Assembly: GCA_035695765.1 (NCBI GenBank)
Contig: DASRRI010000153.1
Location: forward strand, 1-64,000
Direction of reading: 5' to 3'
From: Dongia_A sp035695765
GTDB lineage: Bacteria; Pseudomonadota; Alphaproteobacteria; Dongiales; Dongiaceae
DNA length: 64,000 nt
Below are positions 39,579-48,959 of this stretch, piece by piece. The stretch's first letter is position 1; each line of letters opens with the position of its first letter. Both the position numbers and the translations under genes were made by a program. Under the pieces are notes generated by a model. That model had not been told where the DNA came from and searched no databases. It saw only the letters and a program-made list of their open reading frames with translations.

Positions 39579-40480
39579 AGAGTCTTCGCGCTGAACGTGT
39601 CGCAGTCGGTGAGGTCGCCGCTGCCATAGCCGGTCTGGAACCAGCGCGTGCGCTGTTCGGCCGAGCCGTGGGTGAAGCTGTCGGGTACCACACGCCCGGT
39701 CGACTGCGTTTGCAAGGTATCGTCGCCGACAGCGCTGGCGGCCTTCAGCGCCTCGTCGATGTCGCCTTCCTCGATCAGGCCGCGCTCCTGATTGGCGTGG
39801 TTGGCCCAGACGCCGGCGAAGCAATCGGCCTGCAGTTCCACGCGCACCGACAGGGCATTGGCCTGTGTGTCGTTCATGCCGGCGCGCACTTTGCTCACTT
39901 GCGCTTCGATGCCCAACACCTTCTGCACGTGATGGCCGACCTCGTGCGCGATCACGTAGGCCTCGGCGAAATCGCCGGGCGCGCCGAAACGGCGGGACAG
40001 CTCGTCGAAGAAATCGAGGTCGAGATAGACCTTCTCATCGCCCGGGCAATAGAACGGCCCCACCGCGGACTGCGCGAAGCCGCACGCGGACTCGGCGCCG
40101 CCGGAGAACAGCACGAGCTTGGGCTCGCGATATTGTTCTCCCACCTCGGGCAGCAGTGTCCGCCACGTGTCTTCGGTATCGGCGAGGACAACGGAAACGA
40201 ATTGCTTCAGTTCTTCTTCCTGCGGGCTCGAAGCCGATTTGCCGGCGGTTTGTTCGGTTTCATACCCGCCCGATCCGAGATCGCCTGACAGCAACGTCAG
40301 CGGATTGATGCCGAGTGCCCAAGCGATGATGAACAGGACGACGATGCCGCCGATGCCCAAGCCACCGCCGCGCATTCCGCCGCCGCGATATCCACCACCA
40401 AGGCCGGGGAAGCGCATGCCGCCGCCCATGCCGCGGCGGTCCTCGATATTGCTGCTCTGCCGGCGGCCCTTCCACAGCAT
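39575..40480 (-). CDS. YpfJ-type neutral zinc metallopeptidase
   Basis: This 301-residue protein has a glycine/arginine-rich cytoplasmic N-terminus (residues ~18-43), one membrane helix at ~44-60, and a C-terminal zinc-peptidase domain with HEVGHH (His179, Glu180, His183) and a downstream ELQADCFAGVWAN helix whose Glu is a likely third ligand. This matches the KPN_02809/YpfJ neutral zinc metallopeptidase family. The peptidase domain is probably periplasmic. Physiological substrate unknown. Confidence 0.9.
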   Translation of the reverse strand: MLWKGRRQSSNIEDRRGMGGGMRFPGLGGGYRGGGMRGGGLGIGGIVVLFIIAWALGINPLTLLSGDLGSGGYETEQTAGKSASSPQEEELKQFVSVVLADTEDTWRTLLPEVGEQYREPKLVLFSGGAESACGFAQSAVGPFYCPGDEKVYLDLDFFDELSRRFGAPGDFAEAYVIAHEVGHHVQKVLGIEAQVSKVRAGMNDTQANALSVRVELQADCFAGVWANHANQERGLIEEGDIDEALKAASAVGDDTLQTQSTGRVVPDSFTHGSAEQRTRWFQTGYGSGDLTDCDTFSAKTL

Positions 40481-40581
40481 GGTCGGATTCGTCCTCTCGC
40501 TGGATTGCTCGACGCTGTTCTATCCGGCGCACTGACCGGATTTCAACGCCAGGAGAGGAGGGATGTTCCGCTCCGCCGGAA

Positions 40582-41478
40582 TCAGGATTGCGGCGCTTGC
40601 TCGTTGATCTCGCGGGTACGCTGGCTGATGCGGCGGATGATCTCCGCGACCGGGGAATTGGCGTTTGCCGCGCCACCCAAGGCCTCCGCCTCGATCAGCT
40701 TGCGCTCGGCATCGAGCAAGGCGTTCACCAGCTCCTGCTCTTGCGGGCCGGGCTCGGCTGCGGCCGGCGCTTCGGCATCGGGCTCGGCGACGATGTCGCC
40801 GGCTTCGCTCATCGTGACGTCGGAGAGGGATTCGGGCTCGCTCTCGGTGATCGGCTCTTCGAAATCCTCTTCCGCCACCGCTTCAGCGATCTGTGCTTCT
40901 TCGCTCTCCGGCTGCTTGGCGAGGGCGAGTTGTCCTGTCGTCTCGGTTGCCTTGGCGACGGTGGCCACCACCGTCAGGCGGCGCGCTGGCGCTGGCGCTG
41001 CGCGTGCCGGACCAACTGCAGGGCTTGCCTCCGCCGCCGGGATATTCGAGTCCTGCGCGTGCTCCTGCTTGATCAGGGTCTGGATGCCGCCTTCGAGCCG
41101 GCGCACCACGTCTTGGACCGCGTGAGGCTTGCGACCCTCGACTGCCGCCAGCAGCTCCATCAGCATGCGGCGCAGTTGTTCGTTCTGTACTTCGCGCTGG
41201 CCGAGGCGCGCCTGAGCGGCGCTGAGCGCGGCATGTGCCTGGATCAGGGCGCCTTTCGCCTCGTCACGCTCGCTGCTGACCTTGCCCAGCATGGTACGCA
41301 GCTCGAGCACTTCGCCCTTGAGCTTGTCGACCTCGTCCCGCTGGCGCGAGAGCGATCCTTCAACGATGGAGACGATGTCATTGAGGCGCAGGCCATAGCG
41401 GCGCTCTTCCTCGGCGCTCTGCTGCAGGCGCTCCTGGGCTGCGGCCACCCGCGATTGGAGTTCCGTCAGATCATCCAT
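40582..41478 (-). CDS. Hypothetical coiled-coil protein
   Basis: This 298-residue protein of no recognised family has residues 1-~115 as a strongly predicted coiled coil (heptads with many Glu, Gln, Arg and Leu). It is followed by an Ala/Pro/Glu-rich low-complexity acidic region (~135-245) and a short C-terminal helix. There is no signal peptide or membrane helix. ATG 41478 is preferred over a TTG two codons upstream. A cytoskeletal, polar or cell-division scaffold is conceivable from the architecture, but no motif supports a specific role. Confidence 0.7.
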   Translation of the reverse strand: MDDLTELQSRVAAAQERLQQSAEEERRYGLRLNDIVSIVEGSLSRQRDEVDKLKGEVLELRTMLGKVSSERDEAKGALIQAHAALSAAQARLGQREVQNEQLRRMLMELLAAVEGRKPHAVQDVVRRLEGGIQTLIKQEHAQDSNIPAAEASPAVGPARAAPAPARRLTVVATVAKATETTGQLALAKQPESEEAQIAEAVAEEDFEEPITESEPESLSDVTMSEAGDIVAEPDAEAPAAAEPGPQEQELVNALLDAERKLIEAEALGGAANANSPVAEIIRRISQRTREINEQAPQS

Positions 41479-41602
41479 GAACAAAACCTAACCCCTGAAG
41501 TCACTGGAATCCCAGCGGAATCATGGCAGGGTATGGTGAAAAGATCGTTAATTCTCAATGCCGCATGGAAAGGCCGCGCAAAATCAGCCGATTATCCGGC
41601 GG

Positions 41603-42199
41603 CTACCACTGGCGAACGCGGCCGGTATCGACGTGCACGAAATCGGATTTTGGATAATAGCCAACACCGCCGGCCTTCATCCCGAGGGCGCTCTGGCGCA
41701 GGTCGCTGAGTGCGACGTCATAGAGCCGGATGTCGACCGCTTTGGCTTCCATATGGAGGCTGTGCTTGGCAACGCCGCTGCTGGCGGACGCCAGCAGGGC
41801 GTTGGTCTTGGGCGACCGGTAACCAGAGATGACCTGGAAGGCTTTGCGGCTGCCGGTGCGGCGATGGAGGTCAACCAGCAGGTCGAGCAGATTGGGATCG
41901 ATGCTGGCGACGTCTCCGGTGCGGAAATCGCGCAAAGCGTAATTGATGTCCGTCAGCGCGCCCTTGTCATAGACGCCGTTGCGCCAATAGGTGACCAGGA
42001 TCTTCTCGTCGGTATGGGCGTTGACGAAACCCAGGGTGCGCACGCCGCTCTGCGGCAAGGCGGCAAGGGCGCCTTTCAGCGGGCTCGCGATGGCCAGCGC
42101 GGCGGCGCCGAGACCAAAGCCCAGCACACGGCGACGGCCGACTAGGCTCTTGGATAGCGTGGAATCTTCGGAATCGGGAATCGAGTTTCGGTCGGTCAT
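41603..42199 (-). CDS. DUF882/YcbK-like M15A peptidase with Tat signal
   Basis: This 198-residue protein has a twin-arginine export signal (VGRRRVLGFGLGAAALAIAS). The DUF882/peptidase M15A domain carries the zinc-type motif SLHMEAKAVDIRL and the terminal HVDTG. Family members act on peptidoglycan peptides. ATG 42199 is preferred over an upstream start at 42241, because GGGAG is better spaced and the Tat motif then lies near the usual position. Transcribed toward the coiled-coil gene. Confidence 0.85.
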   Translation of the reverse strand: MTDRNSIPDSEDSTLSKSLVGRRRVLGFGLGAAALAIASPLKGALAALPQSGVRTLGFVNAHTDEKILVTYWRNGVYDKGALTDINYALRDFRTGDVASIDPNLLDLLVDLHRRTGSRKAFQVISGYRSPKTNALLASASSGVAKHSLHMEAKAVDIRLYDVALSDLRQSALGMKAGGVGYYPKSDFVHVDTGRVRQW

Positions 42200-42470
42200 G
42201 CGTCCCATTCTCCCTCGGCCCTTGCGCCAATCGCTCGGCACTGGAGCGGCTTACGAAGATCGGATGGCCCGGTCGCAAATCGTCCCCCGTTTGCGACCAC
42301 AGCTCAAATCCCCTTTTGGGATCAGAGCCTAACCCTTTGGTTCAACTGGAGAATGCCATTCTGGCCCTCTCGTTCTCGAACCGTGCCATAGGCCCGCCGC
42401 CATTACAACCCAAAAAAGCCTAGGGATTGGTTAACCACTGTGGGGCAGTTCACAGACAGCCCGCGCCGGC

Positions 42471-44030
42471 TCAATAGCCGAGCGCTAAGCCGTCCTTGCG
42501 CGGCTCGGAGCCGGCCACCAGCACGCCACGTTTCCAGTCGATCGCGATGACCTGGCCGCCGCCGAGCGGATCATCTGGCGTGGCTGGCACAATCCGGTGG
42601 CCGCGGTCGAGCAGGTCGCGGCGCAGCCCGTCCGGAATACCGGATTCGACCGTGACGCCGCCCTCTTCGAAGAACAGGCGCGGGCAATCCAACGCGGTCT
42701 GCGGATCCATGCTGTACTCCAGCATGTTTCCCAAGACGTGCGCCTGGCCGACCGGCTGGTAGTGACCGCCCATCACGCCGAAGGAGATGAGGGGGCGGCC
42801 GCCCTTCGTGACCATCGCCGGGATAATGGTATGCATCGAGCGCTTGGAGGGGCCGATACAATTCGGATGGCCGGGATCGATCACGAAACAGGCCCCGCGG
42901 TTTTGCAGCAGCACGCCGCTTTTCGGCGCGAGGCGGGCGCTGCCGAATCCGTAATAGATCGAGTTGATGAAGCTGACCGCAGTGCGATCCTTGTCCACCA
43001 CGGTCAGATAAGTCGTGTCGGGATGCGGCGGCAGCAGGCTCGGTGTGACATTCGTCGCTGCGCGCATGGGATCGATGGCGGCGGCGAGGCGCTGGGCATG
43101 CGCGCGCGACAACAGGCGCTTCACCGGCACCTTGGCATGTTCCGGATCGGCCAGATGGCGGTCGCGCTCAGCATAAGCAAGCTTGCCGGCTTCGATCTGC
43201 AGATGACAGCGCGCGGCGGAGAGCGGCTCGTCGGCCGGCGGACATTCGCCGAGGATGTTGAGCAGCAGCAGTGCCGTCAGCCCCTGGCCCGGCGGCGGGC
43301 ATTCCCAGACTCGTGTGCCGCGATAGCTTGTTGAAACTGGAGCGGCATAGTCACCGCAATGGCGGGCGAAGTCCTCGCGCGTGTGCAACGCGCCCTCCGC
43401 TTTCAACCGGCGCACGATGTCATCGGCGATCCAGCCGCGATAGAACGCATCGGCGCCATCGCGCGCGATCGCCTTCAACGCGCGCGCGAGTGGCGGGAAA
43501 GCGATGCGGTCGCCGGCGGCCGGGGCTTTGCCCTTGGGCAGGTAAGCGGCGCGCGCGGCCGGATCGGCGCGCAGCCGGTCGGCGCCGCGGCGCCAATCGG
43601 CGGCAACCTTGGGTGCGACGACGAAGCCTTTGGCCGCGAGCTGGATCGCCGGTTGCAGCAGCCGGTCGATGCCGAGCTTGCCGTGATCCTCGGCTAGCCG
43701 GCACCACGCATCGACCGCGCCCGGCACCGTTACCGAATGCACGCTGTCAGGCGAAATGAGGCCGATGCCGCGATCCAGGAACCATTCGGCGCTGGCGGCG
43801 GCAGGCGCACGCCCCGCGCCGTTATAGGCGATGACGCGGTCGCTCCCCTTGGGCGCGATCAGCACGAAGCAATCGCCGCCGATGCCGGTCATGGCCGGCT
43901 CGATCACGGCCAGCGCGGCGGCGGCGGCGATGGCGGCATCCACCGCATTGCCGCCGGCCCGCAAGGTATCGATGGCGATCAAGGTGGCGAGGGGATGTGC
44001 AGTGGCGGCGGCGCCGCGCTCCGCGATCAC
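42471..44030 (-). CDS. Gamma-glutamyltransferase family protein
   Basis: This 519-residue Ntn-hydrolase precursor of the gamma-glutamyltransferase family has the self-cleavage and catalytic Thr at Thr339 in HPDTTYLTVVDKD. The substrate segments ALAVIEPAMTGIGGDCF and LISFGVMGGHYQPVGQ are present. There is no signal peptide, unlike periplasmic Ggt of E. coli; many soil bacteria carry such cytoplasmic members with unknown substrates. The GTG start at 44030 is uncertain. The in-frame codons just upstream encode FQPDRDYSLPRRSAV, which looks like the usual family N-terminus, but no ATG, GTG or TTG precedes it before the FecR gene. Confidence 0.87.
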   Translation of the reverse strand: MIAERGAAATAHPLATLIAIDTLRAGGNAVDAAIAAAAALAVIEPAMTGIGGDCFVLIAPKGSDRVIAYNGAGRAPAAASAEWFLDRGIGLISPDSVHSVTVPGAVDAWCRLAEDHGKLGIDRLLQPAIQLAAKGFVVAPKVAADWRRGADRLRADPAARAAYLPKGKAPAAGDRIAFPPLARALKAIARDGADAFYRGWIADDIVRRLKAEGALHTREDFARHCGDYAAPVSTSYRGTRVWECPPPGQGLTALLLLNILGECPPADEPLSAARCHLQIEAGKLAYAERDRHLADPEHAKVPVKRLLSRAHAQRLAAAIDPMRAATNVTPSLLPPHPDTTYLTVVDKDRTAVSFINSIYYGFGSARLAPKSGVLLQNRGACFVIDPGHPNCIGPSKRSMHTIIPAMVTKGGRPLISFGVMGGHYQPVGQAHVLGNMLEYSMDPQTALDCPRLFFEEGGVTVESGIPDGLRRDLLDRGHRIVPATPDDPLGGGQVIAIDWKRGVLVAGSEPRKDGLALGY

Positions 44031-44095
44031 CGCGGAACGCCGCGGCAGACTGTAGTCGCGATCTGGTTGGAACAGAGGGAACTCTCCGTGTTGGG

Positions 44096-45307
44096 CTAGG
44101 GCACGATCGGCGCGGGGCCGGAACCAGTCAGCGTCACAGGGCCGCCAGCTGCCGGAATGACGGTATATACCACAGACGTGTCGACTTGGCTGGGGCTGAT
44201 GGAGTAGTTGACCGTGATAGTATCATTCTGTTTCGTGTCGATCACAGCACCGGTTTCGAGCAGGTTGCTGAAGCCCTCATCAAATGGGTTGTGCAGTAGC
44301 TGGAACGTGCCATTGGCGGTGCCGAAGGCCGTGCCACTCGCCGAGAGAGTGACCAAGCCCGCAAATTCGCGGCTGCCCAGGTCAAGACTGTAGCTGAAGT
44401 TATAGCTACCGACCGAGCCAGGACCAGCCATGTTGATACTCCGACCAAAATAGTTGAGCTGGCCGCTCGGCAGGTTGGTCGTCGATTCGAAACCGATATC
44501 CTCCACCGGAATGGCGTCGCCATAGATGTCATCGAGGTCCTCGACGAAGGGGCCTCCATCGGCGGTCGGTTGTCCCGATGCCTCGACCAGCTGCTTGCCG
44601 CCGAGATAGTCGCCGGTGCCACCGCCGCTCAGCGGGTCGAACAGACCCGCGAATCGTTTGTCTGCTTCATCATTCAGCGGCTCCGGGTCGGTGATCGTGC
44701 CATCGGGCTTGATCAGCACGAAAAATCCGGCGCGCTTCAGGATCTTCCGGTCCTTGTCGGATTCGATCAGCACCTGGCTCGGCTTCTTGCCGGCGGAATT
44801 CTGATCACCGGTCCCGCTCAAGGCGACGATGCAACCGCTGGAATCGCAGCTGCCCTGGGTTGTCGTGCCGCGGATCGTGAGGACAGCGCTCGGCAGCTTT
44901 ACCTTGGTGCCTTCGGGATTGTTGCGTGCAACGCCGCCGGTGATCAGGCGGAACGCACCCTGAGTGACGGAGGCGGAAAGCGCTGCACCGGCGGTGCGGG
45001 GGTCATAGACGAATTCGTCGATCACCAGTGACGCGTTCTCCCCCATGGTGATCGCGGTCTGGTCCAGCAGCATGATCTGCAAGCGCGACTTCGCGCGCGT
45101 GTTCACCGCATCACCCATCACGACGTCTTCGCCGCTGGTCACCTGGTCGATGGAGGTCTGGCGCGCCGGCGATTCCAGCTTCACGTTGCCCTGCACCGCG
45201 CCGGTCACGCCCGCCGCGTCGCCGATCTTTGCCAGCGCCGACGCTGGAGCAAGGCACACGAGCAGGCTCACGCTCAATGCCAGATTGCGGGAATGCAACG
45301 CCTTCAT
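44096..45307 (-). CDS. FecR domain-containing exported protein with C-terminal beta-rich domain
   Basis: This 403-residue protein has a signal peptide (LALSVSLLVCLAPASALA) and then a FecR-type domain (~residues 45-170: GEDVVMGDAVNTRAKSRLQI, TQGAFRLITGGVAR, TIRGTTTQG). After a linker the C-terminal ~130 residues (INMAGPGSVGSYNFSYSLDL..., GTANGTFQLL) form a glycine/serine-rich beta domain like the handle domains of TbpB-type surface proteins. ATG 45307 is chosen because it precedes the signal peptide and has an AGG ribosome site; the frame is open further upstream without coding character. The canonical FecI/FecA partners are absent, so this is not a simple iron-sensing anti-sigma protein. Confidence 0.8.
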   Translation of the reverse strand: MKALHSRNLALSVSLLVCLAPASALAKIGDAAGVTGAVQGNVKLESPARQTSIDQVTSGEDVVMGDAVNTRAKSRLQIMLLDQTAITMGENASLVIDEFVYDPRTAGAALSASVTQGAFRLITGGVARNNPEGTKVKLPSAVLTIRGTTTQGSCDSSGCIVALSGTGDQNSAGKKPSQVLIESDKDRKILKRAGFFVLIKPDGTITDPEPLNDEADKRFAGLFDPLSGGGTGDYLGGKQLVEASGQPTADGGPFVEDLDDIYGDAIPVEDIGFESTTNLPSGQLNYFGRSINMAGPGSVGSYNFSYSLDLGSREFAGLVTLSASGTAFGTANGTFQLLHNPFDEGFSNLLETGAVIDTKQNDTITVNYSISPSQVDTSVVYTVIPAAGGPVTLTGSGPAPIVP

Positions 45308-45462
45308 GCGATCGCCTCGCTTCACTGACTGGCCAGCTGCGTCTACGCGCACACCATTAGTTGAGGCATGAAACGTGCTTGAGCGCAAGCCCGTGTTGCG
45401 ACCGTTTCGGTTGCAGGATAGGTTACGAAGGGGAGCCGGGGGGCTTTGAAACGGGGGAAGTG

Positions 45463-47379
45463 ATGCGTGTTGTCGCGTGCGCGGTTGCGATCGCGTTGAT
45501 GTCTCCATGGATCGCCTGTGCAGCCGTGGCGGCCGACACACTGAAAACGACCATCGAAAAGCTGGGGGCGCAACCCTGTCGCGTCGGCAACCTGACCTGC
45601 GTGTCGATCGAGGTGCCGGTCGATCATCGCGCCAATACCGGACCCAGCATCAAGATCGAATTCTCCGTCAGTTACGCGAGCGAGGAGAGCAAGGGCATCC
45701 TCGTCTACGTGGTCGGCGGGCCGGGCGGCAGTGGCATCGGAGTCGCGGATGATTATCTGGCCGCGTTCGATGAGCGGCTGACCAAGAACATGGATATCGT
45801 GTTCTTCGATCAGCGTGGCGTTGGCCCCGATCATGGCATCGAATGCCCGAAGGCGCAGGCCGCGTTCGATCTGTCGGAGATCACGATCGATCATCCCGAC
45901 GAAGCGATTGCGGTTGCAAAGAAATTTGCGACCGACTGCCCGGCAGAGCTGAAATCGCGCGACCTGTTGAATTTCGTCGATACCGACCAGGCCATCCGCG
46001 ACGTCGAAGATTTCCGCCAGAAGATCGGCTCGCCAAAAGTGTGGATCTATGGCGAGAGCTACGGCACCCAATTCTCCCAGCAATATGCCACGGCGTTCCC
46101 TACCGCCGTCAAAGGCGTCGTGGTCGATGGCGCGGTGGATCTGACTCTGGATTTCGACGGCTACTATGCCTCTTACACTGAAAGCGCTGAGAAGATCCTG
46201 AGCCGCGTGTTGAAGGCTTGCTCGGAGATTCCGGGATGCCGCGAGGATACGCACAATGATGCGGCTGCCGCCTTTGATTCGCTGGCGGCGCGCACTCCGA
46301 TCGAGGTCGATTTCCCCTTGGCCGACGGCACCCTGACCCAACGTCATCTCACCGTCCCCATGCTGGACGCCAACGCGTTCTATGCGCTTTATGGCCCCGA
46401 TGACCGTGCGACCTTCTTGCGCGCCCTGGCAGCGGCCTCGCGCGGACGGTTCCTGCCCATGTTGCGCCTGGCCTATTCGAATCTGGCGATCGACCCCGAG
46501 ACCGAAGAGGGTGCCGCCGACCCGACCTGGTTCGGCGCGGCCTACTACGCCATCACCTGCAGCGACTATGGCGAGGGGCCGCCCAATCAAGAGGCGGCGG
46601 CGCGCGAGATCCTGGAGCGGGCTAAGGTGTTCGCGCCGCATGCCCCGCGCCTGCTGCGCTCTTATTTCGCGGAGCGCCTGGCCTGCGCCTTCTGGCCGAA
46701 ACGCGGGCCGAAGGAACGTCCAAAGCCCTATGCCGGCGGCGACTTTCCGACGCTGATCCTCAATGCTGATACCGATCCGATCACGCCCATCAGCATGTCC
46801 TACGCGATTCTCGATCACGCCAAGAATGCGTACATGGTCGCGATGAAGAACGGGCCGCACGTGATCTGGGGCCGCGGCCTCACCTGCCCCGACGAAATCG
46901 TGTTCAGCCTGATGTTCGACGGGACGCTCCCGGAGGCGAAGGAACAGGTATGCGCGCAGGATTTCATCGGCACTTACGCGCCGCTCACGCTGACCGAGAT
47001 GTCCGCCGCCGGCGATCCGTTCCGCGTTGCCCAGGCGGTCGAGACCGAGATCAAGCAATCGCCGGAGCTGGGCGACTGGGATGGCAATGATCCCTTGTCC
47101 ATCGGCTGCGATTTCGGCGGCGCGATCGAGGTAAGTGCGGCGGAAGAAGGGACGGCCTACACTTTCAACAAGTGCGCCTGGTGGAATGACATCGTCCTCG
47201 ATGGCAGCGGCACGCGGATTGACGAGGGCGCGGAGAATGTCGGGTTGACGCTCGACCTTTCCGTCAGCGGATTGCACCGCGGGCAGATCAGCTACCGGCA
47301 CAACACAACGACCGATGCCATGACCTTGACTGGAGCGTATGACGGCAAGGCGGTGACCACGCCGCGGCCGCTGCCGTAG
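45463..47379 (+). CDS. Exported alpha/beta hydrolase (TAP-like peptidase family)
   Basis: This 638-residue protein has a signal peptide (MRVVACAVAIALMSPWIACAAVAA). An alpha/beta hydrolase fold follows, with the oxyanion region VYVVGGPGGSG, FFDQRGVG and the nucleophile GESYGTQ. The C-terminal TAP-like part contains NADTDPITPIS (acid) and NGPHVIWG (His). Family members release N-terminal residues from peptides or act as esterases. A further ~130-residue C-terminal domain (from FGGAIEVSAAEEG) is extra. GGGGGA at 45453-45459 sets ATG 45463. It is divergent from the FecR gene. Confidence 0.87.
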   Translation: MRVVACAVAIALMSPWIACAAVAADTLKTTIEKLGAQPCRVGNLTCVSIEVPVDHRANTGPSIKIEFSVSYASEESKGILVYVVGGPGGSGIGVADDYLAAFDERLTKNMDIVFFDQRGVGPDHGIECPKAQAAFDLSEITIDHPDEAIAVAKKFATDCPAELKSRDLLNFVDTDQAIRDVEDFRQKIGSPKVWIYGESYGTQFSQQYATAFPTAVKGVVVDGAVDLTLDFDGYYASYTESAEKILSRVLKACSEIPGCREDTHNDAAAAFDSLAARTPIEVDFPLADGTLTQRHLTVPMLDANAFYALYGPDDRATFLRALAAASRGRFLPMLRLAYSNLAIDPETEEGAADPTWFGAAYYAITCSDYGEGPPNQEAAAREILERAKVFAPHAPRLLRSYFAERLACAFWPKRGPKERPKPYAGGDFPTLILNADTDPITPISMSYAILDHAKNAYMVAMKNGPHVIWGRGLTCPDEIVFSLMFDGTLPEAKEQVCAQDFIGTYAPLTLTEMSAAGDPFRVAQAVETEIKQSPELGDWDGNDPLSIGCDFGGAIEVSAAEEGTAYTFNKCAWWNDIVLDGSGTRIDEGAENVGLTLDLSVSGLHRGQISYRHNTTTDAMTLTGAYDGKAVTTPRPLP

Positions 47380-47397
47380 GTTCGCCAAGGCGGTGAT

Positions 47398-48750
47398 CTA
47401 GAACTGGAATCGCTTGCTGAGTGCGATGCCGCCGCGGATGTTTTCGAACTCACTGAGATCGCTGTTCGAATCCTGGCGGTAATATTCACCGTAGGTCGAG
47501 AGCAGCAACCCATCGAGGAAGCCGGTCTGCTCTTCGCCGATCATGGTTGCAATCGGCACGCCGAGGGTCATGCGGGCGCGGTAGATCACATCCTCGCGGT
47601 CATCGCCGACGAAGATCGGATCGAGCGCGTCATAGCGGTCCCATTCGACCGAGGCGTTGGTGACCAGGAAAATGCCGCTGCCGATCAGCCAGACGTGATC
47701 GACGTTGAGCCGGTCGCCGTCGAAGCTCTCGAAATCCACGTTCGCGCCAAAGCGCCGATGGGCATAGGCAAAGGTGAGCTTGTGGTCGGCGCCGATATAC
47801 CAGTCGAGGCCGATCCTGGGGCTGGCATCGATGCCGCTTTGCGTATCCGAATCCGGATAATTGTCGGTGGCGTGATAGTCGTAATCCGCGACGGCGAAGG
47901 CGCCAAACAGATTGATTGGATCGTTGATGCGCCAGTCGTAACGCACTTCTGCCTGGAAGATATCGAGATAGCTTTCCTGGCCCAGCCAGAGATGGTTATA
48001 GGTGATGTTGGGCGTCACGAACAATTCGCCGATTTCCAGCCGGATACCGGCCTGGGCGCCGACGCTCTGCGTGTCGAAATCATCGAGGTCGAGCTGATCG
48101 CCGTCATAGAGCGTGACATTGGCGAACAGCATGTGGCGGTCCTGGCCCGGCAGGTCATGCTCGACCGACAAGCGCGCCAGCGCCTGGATCGAATGATCGT
48201 CTTCCGTCGGGGCGGCGTTGCTGAGCTCGAAACTGCCGATCACGGTGCGGACCTTGTCGACATTGCTGCCGCCGGCGCGGTTGCTGTCGAACTGATAGCC
48301 GAGGCTGAGCAGCAGGTTGACGCGGGTATCCTTTGATTGCTGGTCGATCGCCGCAGCATAGCGCTCGAGATTGGTCTTGAGCTGCGGATCGAGTTCCAGC
48401 TTCAGCAGCGCCGCGAACTCCTCCTTGGCATCGCGCAGGTTGCCGAGCCGGTAGAGCACGATGGCCCTGAGAGCGCGGATGTTGGGCTCCTGCGGCGCGA
48501 GCAGGGTCAGCCGGTCCAGGGTCGCCGAGGCGCCCAGGAGGTCGCCATCCTCGATCTGCTTCAGGGCGAAGCGGTAGGACAGCATCACGTCGTCGGGATT
48601 TTCCAGGACCTGGTCATAGGTGACATCGCCGGAGGGCGGCAAAGCAGGAGCCTGATCCTGCGCCAAAGCGCTCGCCATGAGGCTGACAAGCAGGGCGATG
48701 GCCCCGCAGACACTCCGCGCGCCGCGCGCTGTCGCCGATCCGATGCGCAC
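47398..48750 (-). CDS. TPR plus outer-membrane beta-barrel protein (Slam-like, DUF560 type)
   Basis: This 450-residue exported protein has a signal peptide (SVCGAIALLVSLMASALA) and then two to three TPR-like repeats (~residues 35-135). A ~300-residue beta-barrel follows, with alternating strands rich in Tyr, Asp and Phe and ending in the Phe-terminated KRFQF typical of BAM substrates. This layout matches surface lipoprotein assembly modifiers (Slam) and related DUF560 proteins. GTG 48750 is preferred over ATG 48801 because GGGGGA lies just before it. With the FecR/beta protein 2 kb away on the same strand, a secretion pair is possible; the intervening hydrolase gene is on the other strand. 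Confidence 0.72.
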   Translation of the reverse strand: MRIGSATARGARSVCGAIALLVSLMASALAQDQAPALPPSGDVTYDQVLENPDDVMLSYRFALKQIEDGDLLGASATLDRLTLLAPQEPNIRALRAIVLYRLGNLRDAKEEFAALLKLELDPQLKTNLERYAAAIDQQSKDTRVNLLLSLGYQFDSNRAGGSNVDKVRTVIGSFELSNAAPTEDDHSIQALARLSVEHDLPGQDRHMLFANVTLYDGDQLDLDDFDTQSVGAQAGIRLEIGELFVTPNITYNHLWLGQESYLDIFQAEVRYDWRINDPINLFGAFAVADYDYHATDNYPDSDTQSGIDASPRIGLDWYIGADHKLTFAYAHRRFGANVDFESFDGDRLNVDHVWLIGSGIFLVTNASVEWDRYDALDPIFVGDDREDVIYRARMTLGVPIATMIGEEQTGFLDGLLLSTYGEYYRQDSNSDLSEFENIRGGIALSKRFQF

Positions 48751-48959
48751 TTGATCCCCCGTCGTCGCGGTGTCGCTTCCCCCGACACCCGGCGCGGCCA
48801 TTATAAGTGACGGACGCGGGTCGACAACCCAGTCTTGTGCGATTTCACGCGACCGACGGCGTTTTCAGGCAAGCCGGCGAGTGTCGGTCCGGCCATGTTG
48901 CGCCCGCCCCGCAACGCGGATAGGAACCTGCGGGGCGGACCAATCCTTCGGAGCACGAC

